Assembly: GCF_044003965.1 (NCBI RefSeq)
Contig: NZ_JBAWKC010000001.1
Location: 620,001 to 684,000, forward strand
Direction: 5' to 3'
DNA length: 64,000 nt
Source of the DNA: Yeosuana aquiaggeris
Lineage (GTDB): Bacteria > Bacteroidota > Bacteroidia > Flavobacteriales > Flavobacteriaceae
Shown here in pieces: positions 35,183 to 45,357 of the stretch. The notes beneath the pieces were generated by a model. That model made no database searches. It was not told the origin of the DNA and was given only the letters and a program-made list of their open reading frames with translations. Position 1 is the first letter of the stretch. Every line of letters begins with the position of its first letter. The translations under genes were made by a program, and so were the position numbers.

Positions 35183-37180
35183 ATGGCTTTAAATTCAAGA
35201 GTACCAGAAGGTCCAATTAAAGATAAATGGACAAATTATAAAGATAAAATCAATTTAGTAAATCCAGCTAATAAACGTCTTATTGATGTCATCATAGTAG
35301 GTACTGGTTTAGCAGGTGGATCGGCAGCTGCAACCTTGGCAGAGCTTGGTTATAATGTAAAATCATTTTGTTTCCAAGATTCCCCAAGGAGAGCACACTC
35401 TATTGCAGCTCAAGGAGGTATTAATGCCGCTAAGAATTATCAAGGTGATGGAGATTCAACATACCGTTTATTTTATGATACCGTAAAAGGAGGCGATTAT
35501 CGTTCTCGTGAAGCCAACGTCTATCGATTGGCAGAAGTTTCAACCAATATCATTGATCAATGTGTGGCACAAGGAGTACCTTTTGCACGTGATTATGGCG
35601 GATTATTAGACAACCGTTCATTTGGTGGGGTATTAGTTTCCAGAACTTTTTATGCAAAAGGACAAACAGGGCAGCAATTATTGTTAGGTGCTTATTCAGC
35701 AATGAATCGTCAAATAGGTCGTGGTAAAATTAAAATGTACAATCGCCATGAAATGTTAGATGTTGTGATTGTTGATGGAAAAGCAAGAGGAATTATTGCG
35801 CGAAATCTGGTGACAGGAGAGATTGAACGTCATTCAGCCCATGCGGTAGTATTAGGAACTGGTGGTTATGGTAATGCGTTTTACTTGTCAACTTATGCTA
35901 TGGGAAGCAATGTTACCGCTGCCTGGAAAGCACACAAAAGAGGTGCCTTTTTTGCAAATCCTTGTTTTACACAAATTCACCCAACCTGTATTCCGGTTTC
36001 AGGAGACCATCAATCAAAATTAACACTGATGTCTGAATCCTTGAGAAATGATGGCAGGATTTGGGTGCCAAAAAACATGGAAGATGTTTTGGCAATTAGA
36101 GAAGGTAAATTAAAACCAGTTGAGATAGCTGAAGAAGACCGCGATTATTATTTAGAACGTCGTTATCCTGCTTTTGGAAATTTAGTACCACGAGATGTCG
36201 CTTCAAGAGCCGCTAAAGAGCGTTGTGATGCCGGCTATGGCGTCAATAAAACAGGAGAAGCCGTTTATTTAGATTTTGCAGCGGCCATTCAGCGATATGG
36301 AAAAGAACAGGCACATGTTAAAGGCTTAGATGAAAATGATAAAGGGGTTGTTACAAAATTAGGTAAAGATATTATTAAAGCGAAGTATGGCAACTTGTTT
36401 CAGATGTATGAAAAAATCGTAGATCAGAACCCATACGAAACCCCAATGATGATTTATCCAGCAGTACACTATACTATGGGAGGTATCTGGGTAGACTATA
36501 ATTTAATGACTACGGTTCCCGGATTATACGCTATTGGAGAAGCGAATTTTTCTGATCATGGAGCTAACAGACTTGGGGCTTCTGCACTAATGCAGGGACT
36601 TGCTGATGGCTATTTTGTATTGCCTTATACCATTGGAGATTACTTATCTCATGATATTCGTACCGGAAAAATTTCAACGGATTCAAAAGAATTTGAAGAA
36701 GCAGAAAAACAGGTTAAAGCGACTATCGATGCATTAGTTAATAATAAGGGAACGCATTCTGTAGATTATTTCCACAAAAAGTTAGGTAAAATAATGTGGA
36801 ATAAATGTGGAATGGCAAGAAATGAAAAAGATTTAAAAGAAGCTATTACAGAAATAGCAGAATTAAGAAAAGAGTTCTGGAAAGATGTTAAAGTTCCTGG
36901 TGGCGCCGATGAATATAATGAAGAGCTTGCTAAAGCTGGCCGTGTTGCCGATTTCTTAGAATTAGGTGAGTTATTTGCAAAAGATGCTTTACAAAGAGAA
37001 GAATCAGCTGGAGGTCATTTTAGAGACGAATATCAAACACCTGAAGGTGAAGCAATGCGTAGAAAAGAGTTTCAATATGTTTCTGCCTGGGAATATAAAG
37101 GAGAACCTAAGGATGCCGTTTTACACAAAGAAGCATTAGAATACGAAAATATTGAAGTAAAAGAAAGAAGTTACAAATAA
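35183..37180 (+). CDS. sdhA: Succinate dehydrogenase flavoprotein subunit
   Basis: The 665-residue catalytic subunit oxidises succinate to fumarate in the TCA cycle. The N-terminal dinucleotide fold (VGTGLAGGSAAATLAELG, about 38-55) is followed by RRAHSIAAQGGINAAKN, whose His is the usual FAD attachment site. HPTCIPVSG, the substrate-side loop YTMGGIWVDYN and ANRLGASALMQGLADGYF are all family features. It begins 12 nt after sdhC and is followed by sdhB. Confidence 0.98.
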   Translation: MALNSRVPEGPIKDKWTNYKDKINLVNPANKRLIDVIIVGTGLAGGSAAATLAELGYNVKSFCFQDSPRRAHSIAAQGGINAAKNYQGDGDSTYRLFYDTVKGGDYRSREANVYRLAEVSTNIIDQCVAQGVPFARDYGGLLDNRSFGGVLVSRTFYAKGQTGQQLLLGAYSAMNRQIGRGKIKMYNRHEMLDVVIVDGKARGIIARNLVTGEIERHSAHAVVLGTGGYGNAFYLSTYAMGSNVTAAWKAHKRGAFFANPCFTQIHPTCIPVSGDHQSKLTLMSESLRNDGRIWVPKNMEDVLAIREGKLKPVEIAEEDRDYYLERRYPAFGNLVPRDVASRAAKERCDAGYGVNKTGEAVYLDFAAAIQRYGKEQAHVKGLDENDKGVVTKLGKDIIKAKYGNLFQMYEKIVDQNPYETPMMIYPAVHYTMGGIWVDYNLMTTVPGLYAIGEANFSDHGANRLGASALMQGLADGYFVLPYTIGDYLSHDIRTGKISTDSKEFEEAEKQVKATIDALVNNKGTHSVDYFHKKLGKIMWNKCGMARNEKDLKEAITEIAELRKEFWKDVKVPGGADEYNEELAKAGRVADFLELGELFAKDALQREESAGGHFRDEYQTPEGEAMRRKEFQYVSAWEYKGEPKDAVLHKEALEYENIEVKERSYK

Positions 37181-37190
37181 CAGATTGGTT

Positions 37191-37934
37191 ATGAAATTAA
37201 CATTAAAAATTTGGCGTCAAAAAAACGCAAGCGATAAAGGAAAACTTGTTGATTATAAGGTTGATGATGTTTCTTCAGATATGTCTTTTCTTGAAATGCT
37301 TGATGTATTAAATCAAGATCTTATAGATAAAAACGAAGAGCCCATAGCATTTGATCATGATTGTCGTGAAGGTATTTGTGGTATGTGCTCAATGTATATT
37401 AATGGACGTGCTCACGGACCGGATAGAAGTATAACGGTTTGTCAATTGCATATGAGAAGTTTTAAAGATGGTGATACCATTTATATTGAACCTTGGCGTG
37501 CGGCGGCTTTTCCGGTAATTAAGGATTTAATAGTAGATAGAAGTGCCTTTGATCGCATTCAACAAGCCGGCGGTTTTATTTCTGTCAATACTTCAGGAAA
37601 TACACAAGATGCCAATGGTACTTTAATTTCAAAATATGCAGCGGATACCGCAATGGATGCCGCTACTTGCATTGGTTGCGGTGCCTGTGTAGCAACCTGT
37701 AAAAACTCATCTGCCATGTTATTTGTAGGCGCTAAAGTGTCGCAATATGCATTATTACCACAAGGGCAAATTGAAGCTGCCGATCGTGTAAGAAACATGG
37801 TAGCTCAAATGGACTTAGAAGGATTTGGTAATTGTACCAATACGGGTGCTTGCGAAATAGAATGCCCGAAAGGGATTTCATTAGATAATATTGCCAGAAT
37901 GAATCGAGAACTAATGAAAGCCAATATATATTAA
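37191..37934 (+). CDS. sdhB: Succinate dehydrogenase iron-sulfur subunit
   Basis: The 247-residue electron-transfer subunit starts at the ATG 37191 (MKLTLKIWRQKN); a TTG at 37185 is rejected. The 2Fe-2S ligands are in DCREGICGMCSMY and the later TVCQ; CIGCGACVATCKN and CTNTGACEIECPKGI provide cysteines for the 4Fe-4S and 3Fe-4S centres. It passes electrons from SdhA to the cytochrome b anchor. It follows sdhA by 10 nt. Confidence 0.98.
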   Translation: MKLTLKIWRQKNASDKGKLVDYKVDDVSSDMSFLEMLDVLNQDLIDKNEEPIAFDHDCREGICGMCSMYINGRAHGPDRSITVCQLHMRSFKDGDTIYIEPWRAAAFPVIKDLIVDRSAFDRIQQAGGFISVNTSGNTQDANGTLISKYAADTAMDAATCIGCGACVATCKNSSAMLFVGAKVSQYALLPQGQIEAADRVRNMVAQMDLEGFGNCTNTGACEIECPKGISLDNIARMNRELMKANIY

Positions 37935-37996
37935 CATTTGTTAATGCATCTTGATGTTTTTTTTATTTAGATTAGCCCACCTAAATATGGAACTTA

Positions 37997-38923
37997 ATGT
38001 TTAATAAATGTAGGTTACTCACTTTTTTTTTAATTTTATTTTATACACTTTGTTTTAGTCAGAATGCACTAAAGCAAAACGAGTTCTACCCGTTTTTTAA
38101 TGAAGATGCTTTACTACAAAACATAAAAACTTTATCTTCTGATGATTTTGAAGGAAGACGCACCGGCACTAAAGGGGCGGACAAAGCAAAAGAATATATA
38201 ATCGATCAATTTCATATACTTAATGTGTTGCCTTTTAACACTAATTATGAGCAGAAATTCTCTTTTTTTACTAAGAGGAAAAACTATAACGGCACTAATA
38301 TCTTGGGCCTGATTAAAGGAACAGAGAATCCAGAAAGATACATCGTTATTAGTGCGCATTATGATCATGAAGGTATAAAAGAAGGTTTAATATATAATGG
38401 TGCAGATGATGATGCTTCTGGAATAGGAGCTTTAATTAGTTTTGCTGAGTATTTCAAAAATAATCCACCTAAACATTCAGTAGTTTTAGCGGCTTTTGAT
38501 GCGGAAGAATTAGGTCTTGAAGGCTCTAAATATTTTGTAAATAATTCTATTGTGTCCTTAAATAAAATCGTGCTTAATCTTAACATGGATATGATCAGCC
38601 GAAGTGAAACAAATGAATTATTTGCTGTTGGCACAAGATTTAATAATACCCTTAAGCAAGTCATTACAAATTTCGATCAATCTGAAACTGTGAAAATGGT
38701 GGTTGGCCATGATGGTGAAGATGGCCTTGAAAATTGGGTCTATTCTTCTGATCACGCTTCATTTCATAAAAAGGGAGTGCCGTTTTTATACTTTGGTGTT
38801 GATGACCACGAGGATTATCATACACCAAATGACGATTACGAAAATATTCAACCAGAATTTTATAAGGAATCTGTAAAGTTAATTATTGCGGTTTTTAACA
38901 AGATTGATACAATGAATTTTTAA
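37997..38923 (+). CDS. Secreted M28-family zinc peptidase
   Basis: The 308-residue protein has a signal peptide (1-22, FLILFYTLCFSQ). The M28 catalytic residues are visible: His in SAHYDHEG, Asp in NGADDDASGIG, the Glu pair in AFDAEELGLEGS, Asp in NLNMDMISR and His in YHTPNDDYENI. It probably cleaves aminoterminal residues or other peptides outside the cytoplasm. It lies 62 nt after sdhB and has no clear terminator between, so read-through is possible. Its stop overlaps that of the convergent outer-membrane gene by 4 nt. Confidence 0.9.
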   Translation: MFNKCRLLTFFLILFYTLCFSQNALKQNEFYPFFNEDALLQNIKTLSSDDFEGRRTGTKGADKAKEYIIDQFHILNVLPFNTNYEQKFSFFTKRKNYNGTNILGLIKGTENPERYIVISAHYDHEGIKEGLIYNGADDDASGIGALISFAEYFKNNPPKHSVVLAAFDAEELGLEGSKYFVNNSIVSLNKIVLNLNMDMISRSETNELFAVGTRFNNTLKQVITNFDQSETVKMVVGHDGEDGLENWVYSSDHASFHKKGVPFLYFGVDDHEDYHTPNDDYENIQPEFYKESVKLIIAVFNKIDTMNF

Positions 38924-41900
38924 AAATACGCCTTTAACTGAATGGTTCCTGTGTGTATCGTTTTACTTGTTTCCGTTTTTCTTCCAAAATAACTCAGATT
39001 TAAATCTAAAAACTTGGTTAGTTTTTTTTGTGCGATCAAACTCCATGTAAAGTTTTTACCCGGTTGCAAACCTTCAAGCATTTGATAAGAAACAGGGGCG
39101 TTTGGATTTCCAACAAAGTTGTTTGAGAAATAATTAAATTCCCCGTTTATGGCCCCTTTTTGACTGCTGGAAAAGGTAAATGAAGCGCCATATTTATGTT
39201 GCTTTAAAGACTCTAAATTGCCAATGGTATTGTTGGTTGAAGCGTATTGATAGAACACATCAAAACGCGTATTATCATTAAACAAATAAGACAGTTTTGG
39301 ATTATATCGTTGTTTATTGAAGTTATAGTTTTTCGTTGAATAATTTTCACTGGCACTTTCGTTGTTGTCAAAAGAAGCAAGTAAGTCAACTAGCCAGGAT
39401 TCTTCAATTTTATGATTAAAATTAAGTTGATGACTTTTTAAATTGTTCTTAATAAACCCGATAGATAAAACGTTTTGAGATTTATTGGATAAATAGGTAT
39501 AGGAGGACGTATAATGCTGTTTACCTCTATTAAAAAATAAAACATTTCTTAAATTTAATTGCAATCCTAATTGATTCTTGGCATCTGATTCAAAGGGATT
39601 AATATTAAAATTGTTGCCATCACGTTTTATTTTTCTATCAATTAAGTAGCTGGTTTGATTGTAAAAATGGGACCAAAAATTTTCAGACTTCTTTTCACTG
39701 ACTGACCATTGTTGTGGATTTATGGTTAGTGTTTGACTCAGTCTGTTTTGATGTGTTTTTACAAAAACCTGATTAGGGAGCAATACTCTTATATATTTTC
39801 CCTGATCTTGAAATTGTGCAATTTCAAACTCTTCTAATTCTTGAATGCCGTTGTTATTATAATCAATCCAAGTAAATGTGCCTTGTCCTGCTTCTACTTC
39901 AACATAGGTAAAATCCTGTTGTGCTATGGCGCCAGAGTTGGTTTCAAAAACGGTATTCCATTGTATAAGCTGTTTAATAAACTTTTGATTGTATTGTAGT
40001 CTGGAGTTAATGGATTGTTCATCATCAAGGGCTTGGTCAGTATTTTTAAGGGTTCTGTAATTAATATAAAGGGATAAATTGGTAGTGTTATTTTGAATAA
40101 GTCTGGAATCTAAATAAAAGGTGTTTGAGGTATTTACTTTTTGTAATTCATTGTTTCTTATACTGTCGTTTACCCTGCTTTTATAACCCACTTCAGCAAA
40201 TATCTGTGTGCTATCTCCAATACCGTAAAAAACTTCGTAAGATTTAAATTTTTGACTTAAGGGGGTCAATACTGAGGTAATTTTGTCTTTTTGTTCATTA
40301 TCTTCAATAGCTATTTTTGTACCTACCCAGCTCTTGTCCATACCGTAAGTTATTCTGTTGGATGACCTTAAAAAGGTAGACGTATTTAGGTCAGATGTAG
40401 CGTTTAAAAAACTAGAAAAGGAAACAATGTTGAATTTGTTAAAAAGCAGATTAATATTAGCAACATGCCTGTTTCCTGTAAAATTTTCTGAATATCCTAA
40501 ATGTTCAAACTGATAAGAAGCGACCCCTTTTTCCGGATGTAATAATTGCAAACCCGTTTTAAAAAGTTCTTGATTACCAATTGGTTTTTCAATATTCCAG
40601 TCTCTTGAAAACTCAGCGTTATAAAGACGCTCTATAGTTTTAAAATTCTTTTCTATATAATCAACATCTGCAACAGCATTTAAGCTCCAAAGACTATCAT
40701 TTTTAATAATGCTTTGAGATATTTTAAGCTTGGTTGCAAAACCGTTATTGTTTTCATCATCAATGTTTGAAAAAAGGTTTTGATCATTTTTACTTCCTGC
40801 TACTTCAAAATTAATGGCAGTTTTTTCAGAGGGGTTATAGCTCCCATTAATAATGGCCATTTGAAGTTTTTTTGGGGCAATAAGCTGAACAATAGGCGCA
40901 AAATTTCCTTGTGGAATCCCTAAAATTGGCCCAACGTATTCGTATATTTTACTAATGGCATTGATACTGCTTAAAACATAATCACCTTGATTGGCGCCAA
41001 CAGCACTGAATGTGACTCGGTACAATTCATCGTCTGGATTGTTTGAAAAAACAAAAGCCTCCAAACCATTGATCAGTTCTTTTTTATATAAAATGCGATT
41101 ATCGCTATAGGTGTCTAAAACCTCAGAAGGCGATACCATTAAGGAAGTGTCATTACCGGCATTTGAAAGTATTTCAACTTGTTCTTGAGATAAGTTTTGT
41201 TGTAATGGCTGGTTTTTGGCATCATTTTCAGAATACACGGAAACTCCTATTTTTAGTTTTTCACTATCAAGTCGTCCACCACCATAGGCCACTAAGCGTG
41301 AATAATTGCGTTCACTATATTGATAATCTACCGTAATACGCATTTCACTTGTGATAGGAAATGTTGAGTTAAATATAATTTCACCGGCGTTATAGTCAAT
41401 AATATAATCAGCGTCTTCACCACGTCTTAGGGCAATGCCATTAACATAAACCGTTTCACTCCCGGAAACTATGAGTACATATAATTCACCATTTTGCCCT
41501 TGCAATTTATAAGGGCCTTGATTGCCTTCTTGGGCATTAAATTGACTGCGCGTAAACTGTCCTCTAACCAAAGCACCAGCCGCAAACAAATTAGTTTTAG
41601 AATTCTCTTTATCAAAATTCACATTTAACAATAACCCCTGCACCCGTTTAGAGAAATTGCCAAAATAAGAGGTGGTATTTATTAAATCAATGTCACCTGC
41701 GCGCACATTCCATTTATCACTCATTAACTCAATAAAAACCTGATCAAATTCATCTAATCTCTGTGAATACCCGCTTTCTTGTAAAGGAATATTGGCGTCT
41801 TGTATGGAGGCTCGTAGCGATACTTTATCGTTTAACTTACCAGTAATTTGAAGGTCTAATTCACTATTTAATACCGAATTTTGATTATTCCCAATGGTAA

Positions 41901-42330
41901 CCCCACGCGAAATACTTCCGGAAGTTGTTAATCCGTCAAAAGGGATAAAATCAAAGTCTTGATTGCTTTGCGTAAGTTTGTAGAGCGTTTGTATATTATC
42001 ATTGTTTTCAACAATAATCTTCTCGTCTAATTGTTTATAGGTTTTTGTTAAAAATTCCGGGAATCTCAAATAATTTATAATAATAGAATCAGTTTCAACA
42101 GGCTTTTTAAAGACTATAATAGCTTTTGGGAAATCAATGCTATAGAATGATGAATCAATTGCCGTAAAATCTTTTCTTTTAATAAAAAAATAACTCGAAT
42201 TGATGCTTACACTATCAATAATAATAGAATCATTTACAGCAACTTTTTTAGTTCTATAGTTAGAATTCTGGTTTTGAGCGAAAGCACAAAAGCCAAAAAA
42301 AAAGATAAAAGGAAAGGCTATAAATTTCAT
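38920..42330 (-). CDS. Large outer-membrane beta-barrel protein, function unknown
   Basis: The 1136-residue protein has a signal peptide (about 1-18, FGFCAFAQ). An N-terminal region (about 20-150) is followed by TSGSISRGVTIGNNQNSVLN, LQITGKLNDKVSLRASIQDA and a strand motif GEDADYIIDYNAGEIIFN (about 305-322) that resembles passenger or bridging modules in large Bacteroidota outer-membrane proteins such as SprA. The rest is many alternating strands ending TGTIQLKAYF. No plug or carboxypeptidase domain is visible, so it is not a normal TonB receptor. The family is one I do not recognise with confidence. The gene stands alone with a divergent xth upstream. Confidence 0.75.
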   Translation of the reverse strand: MKFIAFPFIFFFGFCAFAQNQNSNYRTKKVAVNDSIIIDSVSINSSYFFIKRKDFTAIDSSFYSIDFPKAIIVFKKPVETDSIIINYLRFPEFLTKTYKQLDEKIIVENNDNIQTLYKLTQSNQDFDFIPFDGLTTSGSISRGVTIGNNQNSVLNSELDLQITGKLNDKVSLRASIQDANIPLQESGYSQRLDEFDQVFIELMSDKWNVRAGDIDLINTTSYFGNFSKRVQGLLLNVNFDKENSKTNLFAAGALVRGQFTRSQFNAQEGNQGPYKLQGQNGELYVLIVSGSETVYVNGIALRRGEDADYIIDYNAGEIIFNSTFPITSEMRITVDYQYSERNYSRLVAYGGGRLDSEKLKIGVSVYSENDAKNQPLQQNLSQEQVEILSNAGNDTSLMVSPSEVLDTYSDNRILYKKELINGLEAFVFSNNPDDELYRVTFSAVGANQGDYVLSSINAISKIYEYVGPILGIPQGNFAPIVQLIAPKKLQMAIINGSYNPSEKTAINFEVAGSKNDQNLFSNIDDENNNGFATKLKISQSIIKNDSLWSLNAVADVDYIEKNFKTIERLYNAEFSRDWNIEKPIGNQELFKTGLQLLHPEKGVASYQFEHLGYSENFTGNRHVANINLLFNKFNIVSFSSFLNATSDLNTSTFLRSSNRITYGMDKSWVGTKIAIEDNEQKDKITSVLTPLSQKFKSYEVFYGIGDSTQIFAEVGYKSRVNDSIRNNELQKVNTSNTFYLDSRLIQNNTTNLSLYINYRTLKNTDQALDDEQSINSRLQYNQKFIKQLIQWNTVFETNSGAIAQQDFTYVEVEAGQGTFTWIDYNNNGIQELEEFEIAQFQDQGKYIRVLLPNQVFVKTHQNRLSQTLTINPQQWSVSEKKSENFWSHFYNQTSYLIDRKIKRDGNNFNINPFESDAKNQLGLQLNLRNVLFFNRGKQHYTSSYTYLSNKSQNVLSIGFIKNNLKSHQLNFNHKIEESWLVDLLASFDNNESASENYSTKNYNFNKQRYNPKLSYLFNDNTRFDVFYQYASTNNTIGNLESLKQHKYGASFTFSSSQKGAINGEFNYFSNNFVGNPNAPVSYQMLEGLQPGKNFTWSLIAQKKLTKFLDLNLSYFGRKTETSKTIHTGTIQLKAYF

Positions 42331-42451
42331 CTGATACTTAAACTAAAAATAGTTTAAAATATTTTGTTAATAGTTTTCGTTAAAAGTGCTATAAAATAAT
42401 AGTGTAAAAGTAACGCATTATTTATTTTAGCTAAAATTCTTAATCTATTAC

Positions 42452-43216
42452 ATGAAGATAATATCATATAACGTTAATGGCATCAGAGCTGCAATAAATA
42501 AAGGGTTTATGGATTGGTCAAAAAGTGCCAATCCAGATGTTATTTGCTTACAGGAAATTAAAGCCTTAAAAGAACAATTAGATTTAGATATTTTTGCTGA
42601 AGCTGGTTATAAATACAACTATTGGTTTAGTGCACAAAAGAAAGGATACAGCGGAGTGGCTATATTAAGTAAAACAGAGCCAAAACATGTAGAATACGGT
42701 ACGGGTATTGCCTCTATGGATTTTGAAGGTAGAAACATTAGAGCCGATTTTGATGGTTTTTCTGTGATGAGCCTATATTTACCTTCTGGAACAAATGACG
42801 ATAGATTAGACCATAAATTGGAATATATGGATATGTTTCAAGAGTATATAAATTCACTTAAAACAGATTTACCAAATTTAATTATTTGTGGTGATTATAA
42901 TATTTGCCATGAAGAAATTGATATTCATAACCCAAAAGGACTTAGTAATACTTCAGGATTTTTACCAGTAGAGCGCAAATGGATAGGTAATTTTATTGAC
43001 AGTGGCTTTATTGACTCTTTCAGACATTTAAACAATGAGCCTCATAACTATACATGGTGGAGTTATCGTGCTAATGCGAGGGCAAATAATAAAGGTTGGC
43101 GCCTAGATTATGCCATGGTTTCAAAACCATTACAAGAAAAAATAAAAAGAGCCGTTATATTGTCTGAAGCAGTGCATAGTGACCACTGTCCCATTTTAGT
43201 TGAAATAGAAAAATAA
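42452..43216 (+). CDS. xth: Exodeoxyribonuclease III
   Basis: The 254-residue AP endonuclease and 3' exonuclease repairs abasic DNA. Active-site motifs are SYNVNGIRA (Asn7), CLQEIKA (Glu near 34), GDYNICHEEIDIHNP, RLDYAMVS and the terminal HSDHCPI (Asp-His). It belongs to the EEP superfamily but is clearly the ExoIII branch, unlike the EEP genes at 2909 and 8333. The OmpA-like gene follows after 20 nt. Confidence 0.97.
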   Translation: MKIISYNVNGIRAAINKGFMDWSKSANPDVICLQEIKALKEQLDLDIFAEAGYKYNYWFSAQKKGYSGVAILSKTEPKHVEYGTGIASMDFEGRNIRADFDGFSVMSLYLPSGTNDDRLDHKLEYMDMFQEYINSLKTDLPNLIICGDYNICHEEIDIHNPKGLSNTSGFLPVERKWIGNFIDSGFIDSFRHLNNEPHNYTWWSYRANARANNKGWRLDYAMVSKPLQEKIKRAVILSEAVHSDHCPILVEIEK

Positions 43217-43236
43217 ACCTAACAAAATTTTAAAAA

Positions 43237-44196
43237 ATGATAAAAAAACTTTTATTGGTATTTGTAACTATTGCTTTTGTGTCCTCTTGTGTTTCACCAA
43301 AAGTTTATAAGGAATTAGAAAGTAAGTATACCGACTTAAAACAGGAGAACAGAAAACTTTCTGATGAGAACGAGGCCCTATTAAGTGCTAAAACAGCCGC
43401 AGAAAATGAAGTAAAACAATTGCAATCAGCTTATACTGCTGCTGTAGCAGAGCGTGATAGACTGCAGAGCGATTATAATGCCACTAAAGCGAGTTTGGAT
43501 AATTTAAAAGCATCCTATGATGCCTTAGAGAAGAATAGTTCCGCTGCTATTGCTGCTAATTCCCAAAAGAACAGAGAATTATTAGCACAATTAGAAGCTA
43601 AGGAACAAGCCTTGGCTGCTGAAAATGCGAGATTAGAAAGTCTTAAAAAAGCACTGGAAGATCGTTCTAACAGAGTTGCTGAACTTGAAAAAGTGATTGC
43701 AGATAAAGATGCCGCAATGACTGCTTTAAAAGACGCCATTTCAAGAGCTTTAACTGATTTTGAAGGCAAAGGCTTAACGGTTGAGCAACGTGATGGAAAA
43801 GTCTATGTTTCTATGGAAAACAAGTTACTATTTAGTTCAGGAAGCTGGGCTGTTGGCACAGAAGGAAGAAGGGCCGTACAACAATTGGGCAGCGTATTGG
43901 GTCAAAATCCAGATATTGCTGTGTTGATTGAAGGACATACAGACAATGTGCCTTATCAGGGTAATGCTCAGTTAAGTGGAAACTGGGATTTATCTACCAA
44001 ACGCGCTACAGCTATTGTTAATATTTTAAGAGAAAATGCAGCTATTAACCCGGAAAACTTAACGGCTGCCGGTCGCGGAGAGTATGCACCTGTGGCCACT
44101 AATAGTACACCAGAAGGTAAAGCGAAAAACAGACGTATTGAAGTGATTTTAACGCCTAAGTTAGATGAACTATCTAAATTACTAAAGGATAATTAA
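43237..44196 (+). CDS. OmpA-family lipoprotein with long coiled coil
   Basis: The 319-residue protein has a lipobox VSSC (Cys18) and a long coiled coil (about 25-165) rich in Lys, Glu and Ala (for example KQENRKLSDENEALLSAK). The OmpA/MotB C-terminal peptidoglycan-binding domain (about 190-310) contains LIEGHTDNVPYQG and the following NWDLSTKRATAIVNIL, with the diaminopimelate-contacting Asp and Arg of that fold (GRGEYAPVATN, NRRIEVI). It probably spans from the outer membrane to peptidoglycan. A terminator follows it. Confidence 0.93.
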   Translation: MIKKLLLVFVTIAFVSSCVSPKVYKELESKYTDLKQENRKLSDENEALLSAKTAAENEVKQLQSAYTAAVAERDRLQSDYNATKASLDNLKASYDALEKNSSAAIAANSQKNRELLAQLEAKEQALAAENARLESLKKALEDRSNRVAELEKVIADKDAAMTALKDAISRALTDFEGKGLTVEQRDGKVYVSMENKLLFSSGSWAVGTEGRRAVQQLGSVLGQNPDIAVLIEGHTDNVPYQGNAQLSGNWDLSTKRATAIVNILRENAAINPENLTAAGRGEYAPVATNSTPEGKAKNRRIEVILTPKLDELSKLLKDN

Positions 44197-44218
44197 TCTA
44201 AAATCTTAACAAAGTATT

Positions 44219-44255
44219 AAACCTTTCAGTTTCTTTATAACTGAAAGGTTTTTTT
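44219..44255 (+). terminator. Terminator after the OmpA-like gene
   Basis: AACCTTTCAGTT (44220-44231) pairs with AACTGAAAGGTT (44239-44250) across a 7-nt loop, followed by T5. Confidence 0.88.
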
Positions 44256-44296
44256 ATCTTTAAACTTTTAAAAAAAAGCTTCAAAAGTCAATTGAA

Positions 44297-45337
44297 ATGA
44301 AATATACAACACTGCCAAACACCAATACAAAAGTCAGTAAAATATGCTTAGGTACCATGACCTGGGGCAATCAAAATACCGAAGCCGAAGGTCATGCCCA
44401 AATGGATTATGCATTTGATCAGGGGGTGAATTTTTTCGACACCGCAGAAATGTATCCTGTGCCTGCAAGTCCGGAAACACAGGGTAGAACGAGTAAGATT
44501 ATTGGGTCCTGGTTTAAAAAGACAGGTAACAGAGAGAAAATTATTTTAGCAAGTAAGATTGTGGGTCGTCCAAGTGATTATACGGCACATATAAGAACGA
44601 CAGGGTTAAGCTTAAATGCCATTACACTTGCTTTAGATGCTGAATTAAAACGATTACAGACTGATTATATTGATTTGTATCAAATCCATTGGCCGGAAAG
44701 GCTTACTAACACTTTTGGAGTTAGAGATTACAAGCATGATCCTGATGATTCTTGGAAAGACAATTTTAATGAAGTACTACAAGGTCTAGAAGCGATGATA
44801 AAAGCGGGTAAAATTCGCCACATAGGCATGTCCAATGAAAAAGCATGGGGTGCTATGCGCTATATGGAAGAATCTAAAGCCCATGATTTACCAAGGATGA
44901 TAACCATTCAAAATGCTTATTCCTTAATAAACAGAGTTTTTGAAGGGGATATGGCTGAGGTTTCATTAAGAGAAAATATCGGTTTATTGGCCTATTCCCC
45001 AATGGCATTTGGTGTGCTTTCTGGCAAGTATATAAAAGGAACTGCAGAGGCAGATGCCAGGTTAACCTTGTTTCCGAGGTTTGCCAGATATAGTAGCAAA
45101 CAATCCACAGAAGCTACGAGACGTTATTTGAAAATTGCAGAAGACAATAACTTGACTTTGGCACAAATGTCATTAGCATTTGTAAACCAACAACCATTTC
45201 TTACAAGTAATATTATTGGAGCCACCAAAATGGAGCAATTAAAAGAGAATATTGGTAGTATTAATGTAATATTAAATGAGGAGATATTAGACCAAATAAA
45301 TGCAGTACACGCTGAGATTCCTAATCCAGCTCCATAA
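44297..45337 (+). CDS. Aldo/keto reductase (Tas-like)
   Basis: The 346-residue NADPH-dependent oxidoreductase has the family catalytic set: Asp and Tyr in FFDTAEMYP, Lys in LASKIV and His in YQIHWPER, with the cofactor segment LAYSPMAFGVLSG and IIGATKMEQLKENI. Length and the MKYTTLPNTNTKVSKICLGT start match the Tas/YajO branch. Substrate unknown. It forms a single-gene unit with a terminator on both sides. Confidence 0.93.
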   Translation: MKYTTLPNTNTKVSKICLGTMTWGNQNTEAEGHAQMDYAFDQGVNFFDTAEMYPVPASPETQGRTSKIIGSWFKKTGNREKIILASKIVGRPSDYTAHIRTTGLSLNAITLALDAELKRLQTDYIDLYQIHWPERLTNTFGVRDYKHDPDDSWKDNFNEVLQGLEAMIKAGKIRHIGMSNEKAWGAMRYMEESKAHDLPRMITIQNAYSLINRVFEGDMAEVSLRENIGLLAYSPMAFGVLSGKYIKGTAEADARLTLFPRFARYSSKQSTEATRRYLKIAEDNNLTLAQMSLAFVNQQPFLTSNIIGATKMEQLKENIGSINVILNEEILDQINAVHAEIPNPAP

Positions 45338-45357
45338 ATTAGAGATAAGCATGAAAC

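Noticed and set aside
37935..37975. Possible terminator after sdhB (short CATC/GATG followed by T8)
   Set aside because: The loop would be only 2 nt and the stem 4 bp, so it is too weak to call.
43515..43769. Minus-strand ORF of 84 residues under the OmpA-like coiled coil
   Set aside because: It mirrors the repetitive coiled-coil codons of the plus-strand gene; no independent start signals or family match.
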